In this document: positions 33,410 to 42,978 of the stretch, piece after piece | How the letters are laid out: each line of letters opens with the position of its first letter | How positions within the stretch are numbered: the first letter of the stretch is position 1 | Assembly (NCBI GenBank): GCA_964016885.1 | Contig: OZ024743.1 | Coordinates: forward strand, 11,773,506-11,837,505 | Direction of reading: 5' to 3' | DNA: 64,000 nucleotides | Source: Eledone cirrhosa | Taxonomy: Eukaryota; Mollusca; Cephalopoda; Octopoda; Eledonidae | The notes under the pieces: model-generated | What the model saw: only the letters and a program-made list of their open reading frames with translations | Databases searched by the model: none | Told to the model about the DNA's origin: nothing | Position numbers and translations under genes: made by a program

Positions 33410-35383
33410 TTGTTTGGCAGGATATGGGCTAATGAATCCGTACCTGAGGACTGGAGAGATGCAGTAATGGTGGTCTTGTACAAGGGAAAGGGTAACAGGA
33501 ACGATTGTGGGAACTACAGAGGTATATCATTGCTTTCTGTCGTAGGGAAAGTTTTATGTAGGGTGCTTCTGGACCGTCTGCTGACACACATTGCAGATTG
33601 TGTTCTTCCTGAAAGTCAATCTGGTTTTCGTGCTGGACGCGGCACTACTGATATGATCTTCTCAGCTAGACAGCTCCAGGAGAAGTGTATGGAACAAGGC
33701 TTGGATCTGTATCAGGTTTTTGTCGATCTGACAAAAGCTTTCGATACTGTTAACAGAGATGCATTATGGAAGGTTCTCCAGAAACTTGGTTGCCCTGATA
33801 AGTTCTTTGCTTTAGTTAGGTCTTTCCATGACGACATGAAGGCTTGGGTTAATGTTGAGGGTAAGATGTCGGAGCCTATCTCAGTAAAAAATGGAGTGAA
33901 ACAGGGGGATATTCCAGCACCGACCCTGTTTGCCATATACTTTGCAATAGTTTTCTGTATTGCATTCAGGAATTGCGAGCATGGTGTTTACATCCGATAT
34001 CGAACCTCAGGCAGCATATTTAACATCAGGCGCTTTGCTGCGAAGACAAAAGTATTTACATCAATCATAAGAGACCTCTTGTATGCAGATGATTGCGATC
34101 TTGTAGCGCACACAGAGAGTGATATGCAGCACATTTTGAATACATTTTCTGACGCTTGCACTGCCCTAGGTCTGACTGTCAGTCTCAAGAAAACCGTCGT
34201 CATGTACCAACCTGCCCCTGGTAAGCAGTACACTGAACCAAACATCTATGTGTATGGCAAACGACTTGGAGTGGTTGATCAGTTTGTCTACCTGGGAAGC
34301 ACTGTCAATCGATACAGCAACCTTGACAGTGAAATCTCACTTAGGATTAGGAAAGCAAGTGATACTTTCGGAAAGCTAGAAAGGCGACTCTGGGGTCGGC
34401 GAGATATATGCAGGAGGACAAAGGTAAAGGTGTACAGGGCATGTGTGCTCTCTTGTCTTCTTTATGCCTGCGAGACCTGGGTCACATATCGACACCACCT
34501 TAAGCAATTGGAGCGTTTCCATCAGATGTGTCTCAGACGGATCCATGGCGTTCACTGGAGGGACCACATCAGTGATGTCGAGATTTTGGAAAGCTCTATG
34601 TGTGACAGTATAGAAGCTCTTGTGCTTAAGCAACGACTCCGTTGGAGTGGTCACCTTGCCAGGATGAAGGATTCTAGAATACCAAAACAACTCTTTTATG
34701 GAGAGTTGGTTAAAGGAAAACGACCGCCACATAAACCAAAAAAGAGGTATAAGGATTCCTTGAAAGCCTCTCTGAAAGACGCTAACATCTCTGCTGATAC
34801 ATGGGAGAATATTGCTGCGGATCGTAATAAATGGAGAAAGACTGTATATGAGGGAAAAGTTGCCTTTGAGGCATCTCGAATCGCATACGAGAAAGTAAAG
34901 CGGGATGTGAGGAAGGGCATTGCTGTTACACTTCCAGACGGCGAGGGTCCTCCTATGGTGCTGACATGCAGCGTATGTGCGAGACTCTGCCTAAGCAAAG
35001 CTGGACTCGAAAGTCATCTTCGCAGTTCTAAAGTAAGACCAGTGGTTGACTACCAGGCTGCTGTTGGAGATGCTACTCATCATGCTTGCCAAACATGTGG
35101 TAGAGAATGTAAATCAGCAGGAGGGCTCAAGCGACATACAAAAGTACACGAACTCCAACCACAGCCGACTATTCCTAGTGAATGTTTTGGTTGCCGATTC
35201 TGTGCAAGACATTTTAGATCATTGGCTGGGCTAAAAAGCCACATTCGATCGCAGCGCTGTTATTTGCTATCGTGTGTGTGTGTGTGTGTAGATATGCTTA
35301 TGTGTGTGCGTGTGTGTGTATATATATATGTATATGTATATTATTATTGTTGTTGTCGTTATTATTATTGTTGTTATGATTAA
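33410..35383 (+). CDS. LINE reverse transcriptase with three C2H2 fingers
   Basis: In the same frame as the preceding ORF, so the C-terminal part of one broken protein; the ATG at 33410 is internal. RT motifs: VLYKGKGNRND, SGFRAGRGTTDMIF, VFVDLTKAFDTV (motif A), NGVKQGDIPAPTLFAIYF (motif B), LLYADDCDL (YADD at 34082-34093) and FVYLGSTVN. Then RLRWSGHLARM, and three C2H2 fingers at about 34967-35245 (CSVCARLC, CQTCGREC and CRFCARHF, each followed by a His pair or its remnant). The natural stop seems lost: the last codons to 35383 read through a TG/TA microsatellite as Cys-Val-Tyr. Catalytic aspartates are present. By itself the fragment lacks the endonuclease. Confidence 0.85.
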   Translation: MFGRIWANESVPEDWRDAVMVVLYKGKGNRNDCGNYRGISLLSVVGKVLCRVLLDRLLTHIADCVLPESQSGFRAGRGTTDMIFSARQLQEKCMEQGLDLYQVFVDLTKAFDTVNRDALWKVLQKLGCPDKFFALVRSFHDDMKAWVNVEGKMSEPISVKNGVKQGDIPAPTLFAIYFAIVFCIAFRNCEHGVYIRYRTSGSIFNIRRFAAKTKVFTSIIRDLLYADDCDLVAHTESDMQHILNTFSDACTALGLTVSLKKTVVMYQPAPGKQYTEPNIYVYGKRLGVVDQFVYLGSTVNRYSNLDSEISLRIRKASDTFGKLERRLWGRRDICRRTKVKVYRACVLSCLLYACETWVTYRHHLKQLERFHQMCLRRIHGVHWRDHISDVEILESSMCDSIEALVLKQRLRWSGHLARMKDSRIPKQLFYGELVKGKRPPHKPKKRYKDSLKASLKDANISADTWENIAADRNKWRKTVYEGKVAFEASRIAYEKVKRDVRKGIAVTLPDGEGPPMVLTCSVCARLCLSKAGLESHLRSSKVRPVVDYQAAVGDATHHACQTCGRECKSAGGLKRHTKVHELQPQPTIPSECFGCRFCARHFRSLAGLKSHIRSQRCYLLSCVCVCVDMLMCVRVCVYIYVYVYYYCCCRYYYCCYD

Positions 35384-35394
35384 TATTATTATTA

Positions 35395-35454
35395 TTGTTA
35401 TTAATGCATATGTGTGTGTATATGTGTGTGTGAGTGTGTGTGTGTGTGTGTGTG

Positions 35455-35485
<31 letters not shown>

Positions 35486-35560
35486 TTCTTTTTTCTTTTT
35501 TTTTAATTTTCTTTTTATTTATTTATTATTATTATTATTATTTTTCTTTTTCTTTCTCCT
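35395..35560. repeat. TG/TA and T-rich/ATT simple sequence
   Basis: Simple repeats between the finger-coding region and the conserved LINE 3' end. Confidence 0.85.
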
Positions 35561-35603
35561 CGTGCAATGGCCATACTCGATAACGAGGGGGCAGCCATCA
35601 TGT

Positions 35604-35664
35604 ATGTATGTATGTATATATATAGATACATGTATGTATATATGTATATATGTATGTATGTATG

Positions 35665-35696
<32 letters not shown>

Positions 35697-35738
35697 TGTA
35701 TGTATGTATGTATGTATGTATGTATGTATGTATGTATG
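35604..35738. repeat. (TATG)n tail interrupted by a LINE insertion
   Basis: A TATG-rich tract that stops abruptly at 35738 where the next LINE begins and resumes at 38112. Probably one tract split by insertion. Confidence 0.85.
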
Positions 35739-38111
35739 ACATGGTTCTCTGTGATCTGAGATTCCACCGTCCAATATACAAACCCAATGTCATTTCTCCT
35801 GCCCATCCGTTTGACGCTATGGATTTCCACAATGCAAACTGGGAAGCGATCAGTCATGATCTTGCACATGTCGACTGGTCCTTCACGCACACTCATACAC
35901 CCACTAACATCAAAAAGTCCTGGCAGACATTTGTGGACACTGTTACAAACATATGTGCTAAACACACCCCATTAAGAACTATAAACAAATCTAAGAGCAG
36001 AATCCCTAGAAATAGAAAAACGCTCATCAGAAAAATTAAGAGAACGAACAAAAAAATCAACAATCTGAAATACTGTCAGCAGCAACACATCAACTTGACT
36101 GCCATTTCATCACTAGAGATTAAAAAACATAACCTCCAAAACAACATAATGTCCCTCATCAACAATCAGAGAAGAGCTGAAGAGGCCTGGGCCATTGAGA
36201 AGATCAAACTCAATCCCAAAGTGTTCTTTTCATTTGCAAAAAAACACAAAATCACTGGCTCTACTGTTGGCCCTCTAATTGATGAAAATGGCACTCTTCA
36301 AGACAATGCTAAAACCATGGGTGAGATACTGCAGAAACAATACTGCTCTGTTTTCAGCAATCCTGATATGGCCGATCTGGGCTGTATCGGCGATGTTACT
36401 CCCCATTACACCTTATCGGACATAACGTTTGGCGCCCCTGATGTCTTGGCGGCAATAAAGGAAATCAAGCATAATTCAGCAGTAGGTCCCGATAGGTTCC
36501 CTGCTTGTGTCTTGAAGGCGTGTCAACACCAACTTGCTTCTCCTCTTGCCAATCTGTGGCGGAACTCACTGGATGCTGGATATGTGCCAGAAAACCTTCT
36601 ATCCCAGTCTGTTGTCCCAGTTTTCAAAAAGGGAAACAAATCCCTTGCCGTGAATTACCGTCCAATCTCACTCACCTCTCATATCATTAAGGTATTTGAG
36701 CGAGTGGTGAGATCGCGAATGACCCACTTCCTTGAGAGTAACAATATGCTGAACTCCAACCAGCATGGATTCCGTAATGGAAGGGATTGCCTGACGCAAC
36801 TACTGCATCACTTTGATGACATTTTGAGAGCCTTGGGAGAGGGTTCCAACACTGATGTTATCTACCTTGATTTCAGCAAGGCCTTTGACAGGGTTGATCA
36901 TAACATTCTACTGAGAAAGCTGTCCAATATTGGTGTCACTGGAAAGCTGCTGCAGTGGATCAAGAGCTTCCTGTCAAACAGAACCCAACATGTTGTAGTT
37001 GAGGGAGTCAAATCAAGCCCAGCCAAAGTCAGTAGTGGAGTCCCACAAGGCACTGTGTTGGGCCCACTTCTCTTCATCATCTATATTAATGACATCACTG
37101 ACATCATCAAACACAGCAACATTAAAATTTTCGCTGATGATTCCAAGCTCCAAAAGGTCATCAATGGCGTGGATGACCGGATAAGCCTTCAGTCAGACCT
37201 ACTGGCTGTTACCCAATGGGCAGAAAAGAACAACATGTTACTGAACGAAGACAAATTCGAACTGATCCACTTTGGAAAAGAGGATGCTCTGAAACTCCCG
37301 TACTCCCTTCCCTCCGGGGAAACTCTCGTGGCATCTAACAACATCAGAGACTTGGGAGTAACCGTGGACAGCAACATAAGCTGGACCACGCATATAAGCA
37401 GCAAAGTTGACATGGCCCGCAGAATGTGTTCCTGGATCCTCAGAACCTTCCAGTCGAGAGATTCCCGCTCCATTATCCTTCTCTTCTCTACTTTCGCCCG
37501 ACCACACCTTGAATACTGTTGTCCACTGTGGTCTCCCCACACGAAACAAAGTATCATGAAACTTGAAGCTCCTCAAAGGGCAATCACGAAAAAGATAGAT
37601 GGCATGTCAGACCTTGACTACTGGGGTCGATTGGAAAACCTGAAACTTTACTCACTCCAACGTCGCCGTGAGCGTTATATTATCTGCATGATGTGGAAAA
37701 TGTTCCATCATCACTGCCCAAATGATGTTGGCATCGCCTTCAAGATACACCCAAGGCTTGGGCCCCGTGCTATCCGTCCCATTCAAAAATCTAAATCGCA
37801 ACTCATAACAACAATACGGCACAATTATTTCACCTCAATCGGCCCTGCTCTCTTCAACATCACACCAGGACACGTCAAAACAGAAACTGACCACACAAAA
37901 TTCAAGAAGTCTTTGGACAAATTCCTCCAAGTAATCCCGGACAAACCACCCACACCCGGATATGTCTCCGCAAACAGTAATTCTCTTCTCGAATGGGCCA
38001 TGGTGCCCAAATCCTGAATTGAAAGACTTCGCCAGGTGGTGCTATTAAGTTAGACATGGCCTGGGCCAATACTGGCCAAAACATTTCAAAGTTATTCAAA
38101 GTTATTCAAAG
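35739..38111 (+). mobile_element. 5'-truncated CR1/Jockey-type LINE nested in a microsatellite
   Basis: Begins mid-element in the linker before the polymerase (no endonuclease), carries an intact RT frame, a roughly 75-bp 3' UTR, and ends in three copies of a 10-bp unit (ATTCAAAGTT type, 38084-38114). A short repeated tail is typical of this clade. 5' truncation is the normal outcome of target-primed reverse transcription. Confidence 0.85.
35741..38017 (+). CDS. CR1/Jockey-type reverse transcriptase (no endonuclease)
   Basis: About 758 codons without interruption from the first Met after the microsatellite. A basic linker with IPRNRKTLIRKIKRTN is followed by NPKVFFSFAKKHK and NSAVGPDRFPACVLK, then RPISLTSHIIKVFE, NQHGFRNGRDCLTQLL, VIYLDFSKAFDRVDH (motif A), SSGVPQGTVLGPLLF (motif B), IKIFADDSKL (motif C, FADD at 37130-37141), IRDLGVTVDSN, and the post-RT signature FKKSLDKFLQVIPDKPPTPGY. 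All polymerase motifs are intact. The frame is open upstream only because the (TATG)n tract happens to lack stops. Without an endonuclease it is not autonomous. Confidence 0.88.
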   Translation: MVLCDLRFHRPIYKPNVISPAHPFDAMDFHNANWEAISHDLAHVDWSFTHTHTPTNIKKSWQTFVDTVTNICAKHTPLRTINKSKSRIPRNRKTLIRKIKRTNKKINNLKYCQQQHINLTAISSLEIKKHNLQNNIMSLINNQRRAEEAWAIEKIKLNPKVFFSFAKKHKITGSTVGPLIDENGTLQDNAKTMGEILQKQYCSVFSNPDMADLGCIGDVTPHYTLSDITFGAPDVLAAIKEIKHNSAVGPDRFPACVLKACQHQLASPLANLWRNSLDAGYVPENLLSQSVVPVFKKGNKSLAVNYRPISLTSHIIKVFERVVRSRMTHFLESNNMLNSNQHGFRNGRDCLTQLLHHFDDILRALGEGSNTDVIYLDFSKAFDRVDHNILLRKLSNIGVTGKLLQWIKSFLSNRTQHVVVEGVKSSPAKVSSGVPQGTVLGPLLFIIYINDITDIIKHSNIKIFADDSKLQKVINGVDDRISLQSDLLAVTQWAEKNNMLLNEDKFELIHFGKEDALKLPYSLPSGETLVASNNIRDLGVTVDSNISWTTHISSKVDMARRMCSWILRTFQSRDSRSIILLFSTFARPHLEYCCPLWSPHTKQSIMKLEAPQRAITKKIDGMSDLDYWGRLENLKLYSLQRRRERYIICMMWKMFHHHCPNDVGIAFKIHPRLGPRAIRPIQKSKSQLITTIRHNYFTSIGPALFNITPGHVKTETDHTKFKKSLDKFLQVIPDKPPTPGYVSANSNSLLEWAMVPKS

Positions 38112-38654
38112 TTATGTATATATATAGATATATGTATATATATATATATAGATATATGTATGTATGTATATATATGTATGTATGTATATATATGTATGTA
38201 TATGTATGTATGTATATATATATGTGTATGTGGATGTATGTATATGTATGGATATGTGTATGTATGTGTATAGATATATGTATGTATATGTATGGATATA
38301 TGTATGTATATATATGGATATATGTATGTATATATATGGATATATGTATCTATGTATATGTATGTGTATATATATATATGTGTATGTATATATATATATG
38401 TATGTATATGTGTGTGTATATGTATGTATATGTGTATATGTATGTATATGTATATATATATGTATGTATATATATATGTGTATGTATATATATATATGTA
38501 TGTATATGTATGTATGTATATATGTGTATGTGTATGTATATATATGTATGTATATATATATATGTATGTATACATATATATATGTATGTATATATATATA
38601 TATATGTATGTATATATATATGTATATATATATGTATGTGTGTATATATATATG

Positions 38655-38685
<31 letters not shown>

Positions 38686-38830
38686 ATATATATGTATATA
38701 TGTATGTATATATATGGATGTATGTATATATATATAGATGTATGTATGTATATATAGATGTATGTATATATATAGAGATGTATGTATGTGTATATTTGGA
38801 TATCTGTATGTATGTATATATATGTATATC
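38112..38830. repeat. 720-bp TATG/TATA microsatellite
   Basis: Imperfect TATG and TATA repeats with GATA and TGTG variants; all reading frames on both strands are nearly open as a result and are not genes. Confidence 0.95.
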
Positions 38831-39244
38831 ATCCGGGAGAGATGACCCTTTAGCCTTTGTCAAGGCAGAATTCTAGGAGAAGGAAAACTCTGATAAAACA
38901 CCTGCAACCCTCATGGTATCCAATGATGTTGACTTGTTCTTCTTTTTGGTAAATATCATCTTGGTTAAGAGAGTGGGACTGGCTTTGTGCAGTGCCTTTG
39001 CTCACTATAAAAGCTTCACGGCACAGCATTGCTTTATATCTGGAGATCTCTCTGCACTTGTCGTCACATGGTACCATGGGCCCAGCACTATGTGTCAATA
39101 ATTGTCACAAGTGTAGTGTTTGTACCAGAGTTTTCAAGTCGCTGACTGGACTAAAAAGTCACACTCGTTCAGCGCATCGGTAGGGGGTCTCCTACATGGA
39201 TATAAAGTAGTGGCCGTACTCGAAAACGAGTTGGCAGCCACCAC
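38831..39244 (+). mobile_element. Internally deleted derivative of the zinc-finger LINE, copy B
   Basis: About 92% similar to copy A by eye over its whole length, and starts later at the 5' end (GGGAGAGATGACCCTTTAGC at 38836). It encodes only one C2H2 finger (CSVCTRVFKSLTGLKSH, about 39114-39165) with a TAG at 39180-39182, and ends GCAGCCACCA before (TA)n. The same deletion endpoints as in copy A show that it is an amplified short form and not an independent deletion. Confidence 0.82.
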
Positions 39245-39399
39245 ATATATATATATATATATGTGTGTATATGTGTTTGTGTGTGTGTTTATGGTTGCGC
39301 GTAAGTGTGTGAGTGAGTATGTGTTTTTTTGTTTTTTTGTTTTTTTGTTCTTTTGTGAATGTGTCTGTTGATTTTTGGCATATAGTTGATTAGTTTAAG

Positions 39400-39905
39400 A
39401 GAAGTTCGAAGATAATAGTAAGATATGCACTCAGTATTTTGAATCTGTCTGCAGAATTCTCTAGACCTTTGTCACTTAGTAGAACCTTAATGACTTTAGC
39501 TTTTAAAGAATCTCCCTTTTCTTTAATTCTATCGACCATGACTGACCCCCCACTGATTTTATAGACATCTGTTAGCTTAAGAGAAACTTATTGACAAGGA
39601 ATGGTATGCCATCCGGAACCTGTTTATAGAATTCTGTCTGCCTTTGTTACTCTAAAAACATAAATAAATATAAATAAAAATAAAAATAAACTATAGCTTT
39701 GTAGAATTAGCTTTTAATGAATTCCCTTTTCTATCAACCAATGACCTGCACCCATCCCACTCCCCACCCTCTCCTACCACTTGTAGAGACCTATAAATAC
39801 CATATTTATTTTTTGATACCCAGATTCCTGATGATTTCTAATGAATGAAACAGTTCTAGTCCTGTAGAATCTCATCTATATTAAAACTGTTATACTCTGC
39901 TATGT
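39400..39905 (+). repeat. Direct repeat left of the Penelope element (two monomers)
   Basis: Two diverged monomers of about 220 bp, with TTAGCTTAAGAGAAACTT, GTTTATAGAATTCTGT and CTACTCCC-rich blocks, followed by CCTGATGATTTCTAATGAAT, GAAACAG and a TATTAAAACT end. The same arrangement recurs at 44650-45130 on the far side of the Penelope-like element. Confidence 0.75.
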
Positions 39906-39954
39906 ATTGAGTACCTTACTTACTGTGGTTACCTCCGATTCAACCCGGAATAAC

Positions 39955-40066
<112 letters not shown>

Positions 40067-40453
40067 ATACTTTGGGAGGGTCATGTTGCCAATAAGAAAC
40101 ACACGCACCAGTTGCTTTCACTTCAATTTATTATATATTTATAAATTTATAAATTTATAAATTTCTGATTGGTTGGTTGGTTCCACAACCAGATAGTTGT
40201 TTATATATAGTCATAGTTCTTTCGTCACACACTCTGTGACCTCTTCAGTGATTGGGGATTCCTTTCTTTGTTTCTGTGCCTCTCCTTTGTTCTGTCCTAC
40301 GCCATTTTGTTTCTGTGTGTGTGTTGTGTGCTCAGTCTGCGCATGCGCCACATCCGGGTGTCTGTGTGTGTTTATGTTCATTTATTTATTTGTTTATTTA
40401 CATGTTACTGGTTGGTTGTTTGTTCTATGTGTGTGTGTGTTTTCATTTTGTCC

Positions 40454-42961
40454 TTAATTGTAAGTTGTGATGTTGCTGTTCCACTCATATTTTCTATTTA
40501 ATTTTGGTTGTAATTCTTTTATGTTTATTGCCTCTGTAATTTGTCTAAACATTGCGTCTTTTCTGTGTGTAGATTCTATTTTTATTTCTATGTTCTCTAA
40601 TTTACCCTTGTGTTCTATCTTAGCATGTTGGTAGAGTACAGATGATTCTTTATTATCTTGAAGGTCTCGCCAGTGTTTATTTATCCGTTCCCCTACACTA
40701 CGAGCTGTCTCACCTATGTACACTATATTTTTGTCTCTACATTGTCCTTCAGTACATCTTATGCTATACACTACATTTCTAGTTTTACAGTTAATATGGG
40801 GGCTTATTTTACAGGTTATACATTTCTTATCTATACATGAGGGTCTTTGAAAAGGGTATGTCTTGCTAATAAGTGTTTTTACGGAGGTACCAGGTCTTTC
40901 TACTATCTTAATATTGAGTTTATGTTTATTTAGGGCGCTTCTAAATTTGTAAGCTAATTCACCTCTAGGGGTTGTATTGATGAACATTACACTCTGGTAT
41001 TTATTGCTATCATACCATGAGTTTATTCTATTAGCCTTGTTCCTAGTTCTTTCTATTCTATTCCAAAATTTGCTCCTATACAAGGGGCAGGTCCCATTTA
41101 TGTCATTATTTACCATTTTTTCCCATTTGGTTCTGACTCCTCTATACACTCTGATTTTATCTCTCTGATTGTAGCCAGAGAACTGCATACGGTGGATGAA
41201 GTGTTGTATGTGTCTCTCTAGTTCTTCGGGGTTGCACATGCGGGACACATTTCTCATCACCCGTACCAAATCCGCAATCAGTATGTTCATTTTGGTATGG
41301 TCCGAAATGGCCGAGTTTCGGTGGATCAGATGTTTGGAAGTCATGGGTTTGGCATAATGGGAATGGAGGATTTGTTTTTTGTTGTTAATGGTATCTAACC
41401 AGAGCTCTGTGTCTAGTACAGGTAATCGATGGTTGGGGTGTTTACTTGGGTAGTCTATAGTAACTCTAATGCTCTGGTGGATGGAGTTTGCTATTTGCTG
41501 GATGCTTTCCATTGTGTTTTTCTCTAGTTCCTGACTGTTCTCTAGTGGGGGTGTCTTAACTACGATGTTTATATCATCTACGTAGCGGGAGTACATTATC
41601 AGGGTTAAGGGGTCTTCTAATTGTTCTTTAAGTTTAAGTTTAAGTCTACTGTCCCACCATACCATGAATAAGTTAGCTATGTCACCTGCAATGCTAACAC
41701 CAATGGCTGCTCCTTCCTCTTGGGCATATGTTTTTCCATTAAATTTGAACATATGTTCCTTAAGGGTTAGTTTTATGCTGGCCCCTACCGCATGTGCAAT
41801 CATTTTCTTCAGTTCATCGTGGTTTTCGGGTGTCCGTATGGTTCTGGTCCACCCGTTCCATCTATCTGTGTGGGTTTTCTTGGCCATTGAGGTAATGGTA
41901 GGTGGTCTGCCTCTTGCTGGTCTTGTAGGGCACAGGTTGCTAAGGTCATATGTGTCTAGGTAACTATTACTATAGGTAAGCTTAAGTAGGAGTCCCAGCT
42001 CACTGGTATCAATCCCACGGAACACAACCTTGCTCTCACTGATCATTTCTACGCATTTCTCCACAGCAAAATCCACGTCAATAGATGGATACAGGGATAC
42101 AACATCCATACTGCCTATTATGCAGTTTGTTAGGTCCCCAGATCGGTTACTCACGCCGATTCTGCTGAGGAGGTCCTCCGTGCTGTCACATACATCTGGG
42201 GACATTTCAATGATGGGGCGTATGATCAGGGAGAGGAAGTAGGACAGTCTGTAGTTACTAGCAATGTTAGCTCCACAGACTGGCCGTGTTGGTGGTCCCG
42301 CGACAGGGTCACAGCCCGTTTTATGGTCTTTTCGAAGCCCATACAACGCCGGCACGTCATTGTTCCACGCCTGGAAGTTGTTGGCAGTCCTTTTGTTGGG
42401 CTGCATTATATTCGTCCACATCACCATATGGGCATTGAGGGCTTTTTCTCTATCCTCATGCTCCTGTGGTGTTACCTCTCTTGTGTTAGTGATGTGGGGT
42501 TGCATTGCCTGGATGTAGTTTGGCAGGCTGTCAACTGACATTCTGCCAGACTTGTCTGTTGGAAAGCATGCTATCTCTCCATTATGTGAGCGCTGCATGA
42601 GCTTACGCAAGCCATTTGTAGATTTTTCTCCCAGTTGCTGGGCCTCCATTCTATTATGCTTCTTGCTATACTGTTCTATAATATTTCTAAGTTCGGATCT
42701 AGCTATACTAAATTGTGCTTCTGTTTGTTCATCGACCTGCGACGGCAATTGCGTGCGTTTGTTAAATGGTAAAGTCGTGGCGTGGACTCGTCGCAGGTCG
42801 AATGATTTATCGAAGGGATTATAAAACGTAGAGTTCCAGGCTGCTGCTTTATGTGTACTAGTGCTATTGTTATTGTTAGTTGTGTTGTTTCTATTTCTAT
42901 TTCCACCAACAGCCTCATGGTTGTTTCTATGTCTCTCATAATTACTCCTGTCTCTTTCCAC
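40454..42961 (-). CDS. Penelope-like reverse transcriptase with GIY-YIG endonuclease
   Basis: 835 codons from a GTG-initiated reading; the frame is open further upstream to 43045, overlapping the N-terminal ORF in another frame by about 67 bp. Polymerase signatures: ACFPTDKSGRM, VPALYGLRKDHK, GSMDVVSLYPSIDVDFA (motif A), EEGAAIGVSIAGDIANLFM (motif B) and YSRYVDDINIVV (motif C, YVDD at 41573-41584). After a Cys-rich linker (CIDKKCITCKISPHINC) comes a GIY-YIG-type nuclease: NVVYSIRC, then NIVYIGETARSVGERINKH. This combination and order are diagnostic of Penelope-like elements. No stop interrupts the catalytic domains. It would insert copies of its RNA by nicking DNA and reverse transcribing. 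The true start is unclear. Confidence 0.9.
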   Translation of the reverse strand: MERDRSNYERHRNNHEAVGGNRNRNNTTNNNNSTSTHKAAAWNSTFYNPFDKSFDLRRVHATTLPFNKRTQLPSQVDEQTEAQFSIARSELRNIIEQYSKKHNRMEAQQLGEKSTNGLRKLMQRSHNGEIACFPTDKSGRMSVDSLPNYIQAMQPHITNTREVTPQEHEDREKALNAHMVMWTNIMQPNKRTANNFQAWNNDVPALYGLRKDHKTGCDPVAGPPTRPVCGANIASNYRLSYFLSLIIRPIIEMSPDVCDSTEDLLSRIGVSNRSGDLTNCIIGSMDVVSLYPSIDVDFAVEKCVEMISESKVVFRGIDTSELGLLLKLTYSNSYLDTYDLSNLCPTRPARGRPPTITSMAKKTHTDRWNGWTRTIRTPENHDELKKMIAHAVGASIKLTLKEHMFKFNGKTYAQEEGAAIGVSIAGDIANLFMVWWDSRLKLKLKEQLEDPLTLIMYSRYVDDINIVVKTPPLENSQELEKNTMESIQQIANSIHQSIRVTIDYPSKHPNHRLPVLDTELWLDTINNKKQILHSHYAKPMTSKHLIHRNSAISDHTKMNILIADLVRVMRNVSRMCNPEELERHIQHFIHRMQFSGYNQRDKIRVYRGVRTKWEKMVNNDINGTCPLYRSKFWNRIERTRNKANRINSWYDSNKYQSVMFINTTPRGELAYKFRSALNKHKLNIKIVERPGTSVKTLISKTYPFQRPSCIDKKCITCKISPHINCKTRNVVYSIRCTEGQCRDKNIVYIGETARSVGERINKHWRDLQDNKESSVLYQHAKIEHKGKLENIEIKIESTHRKDAMFRQITEAINIKELQPKLNRKYEWNSNITTYN

Positions 42962-42978
42962 TGGCTCATTGTTGTTAT

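Larger units (their letters stand above)
31370..35603 (+). mobile_element. Non-LTR retrotransposon with C-terminal zinc fingers
   Basis: A roughly 350-bp 5' UTR (31370-31717, ending in an (ATT)n run), an endonuclease/reverse-transcriptase frame broken by one stop, and a 3' end rich in TG/ATT microsatellite that finishes with GGCCATACTCGATAACGAGG and GCAGCCATCA followed by (TGTA)n. The clade is RTE-like or close to it; I cannot place it better by eye. It appears nearly full length and is the parent type of the deleted copies at 25876 and 38832. Confidence 0.85.

Noticed and set aside
40220..40248. Annotating the Penelope 3' UTR motif as a true hammerhead ribozyme
   Set aside because: An extra G lies between CTGAAGA and the stem, and no cleavable UH with stems I and III could be found, so it is kept only as a weak part of a recurring-motif finding.
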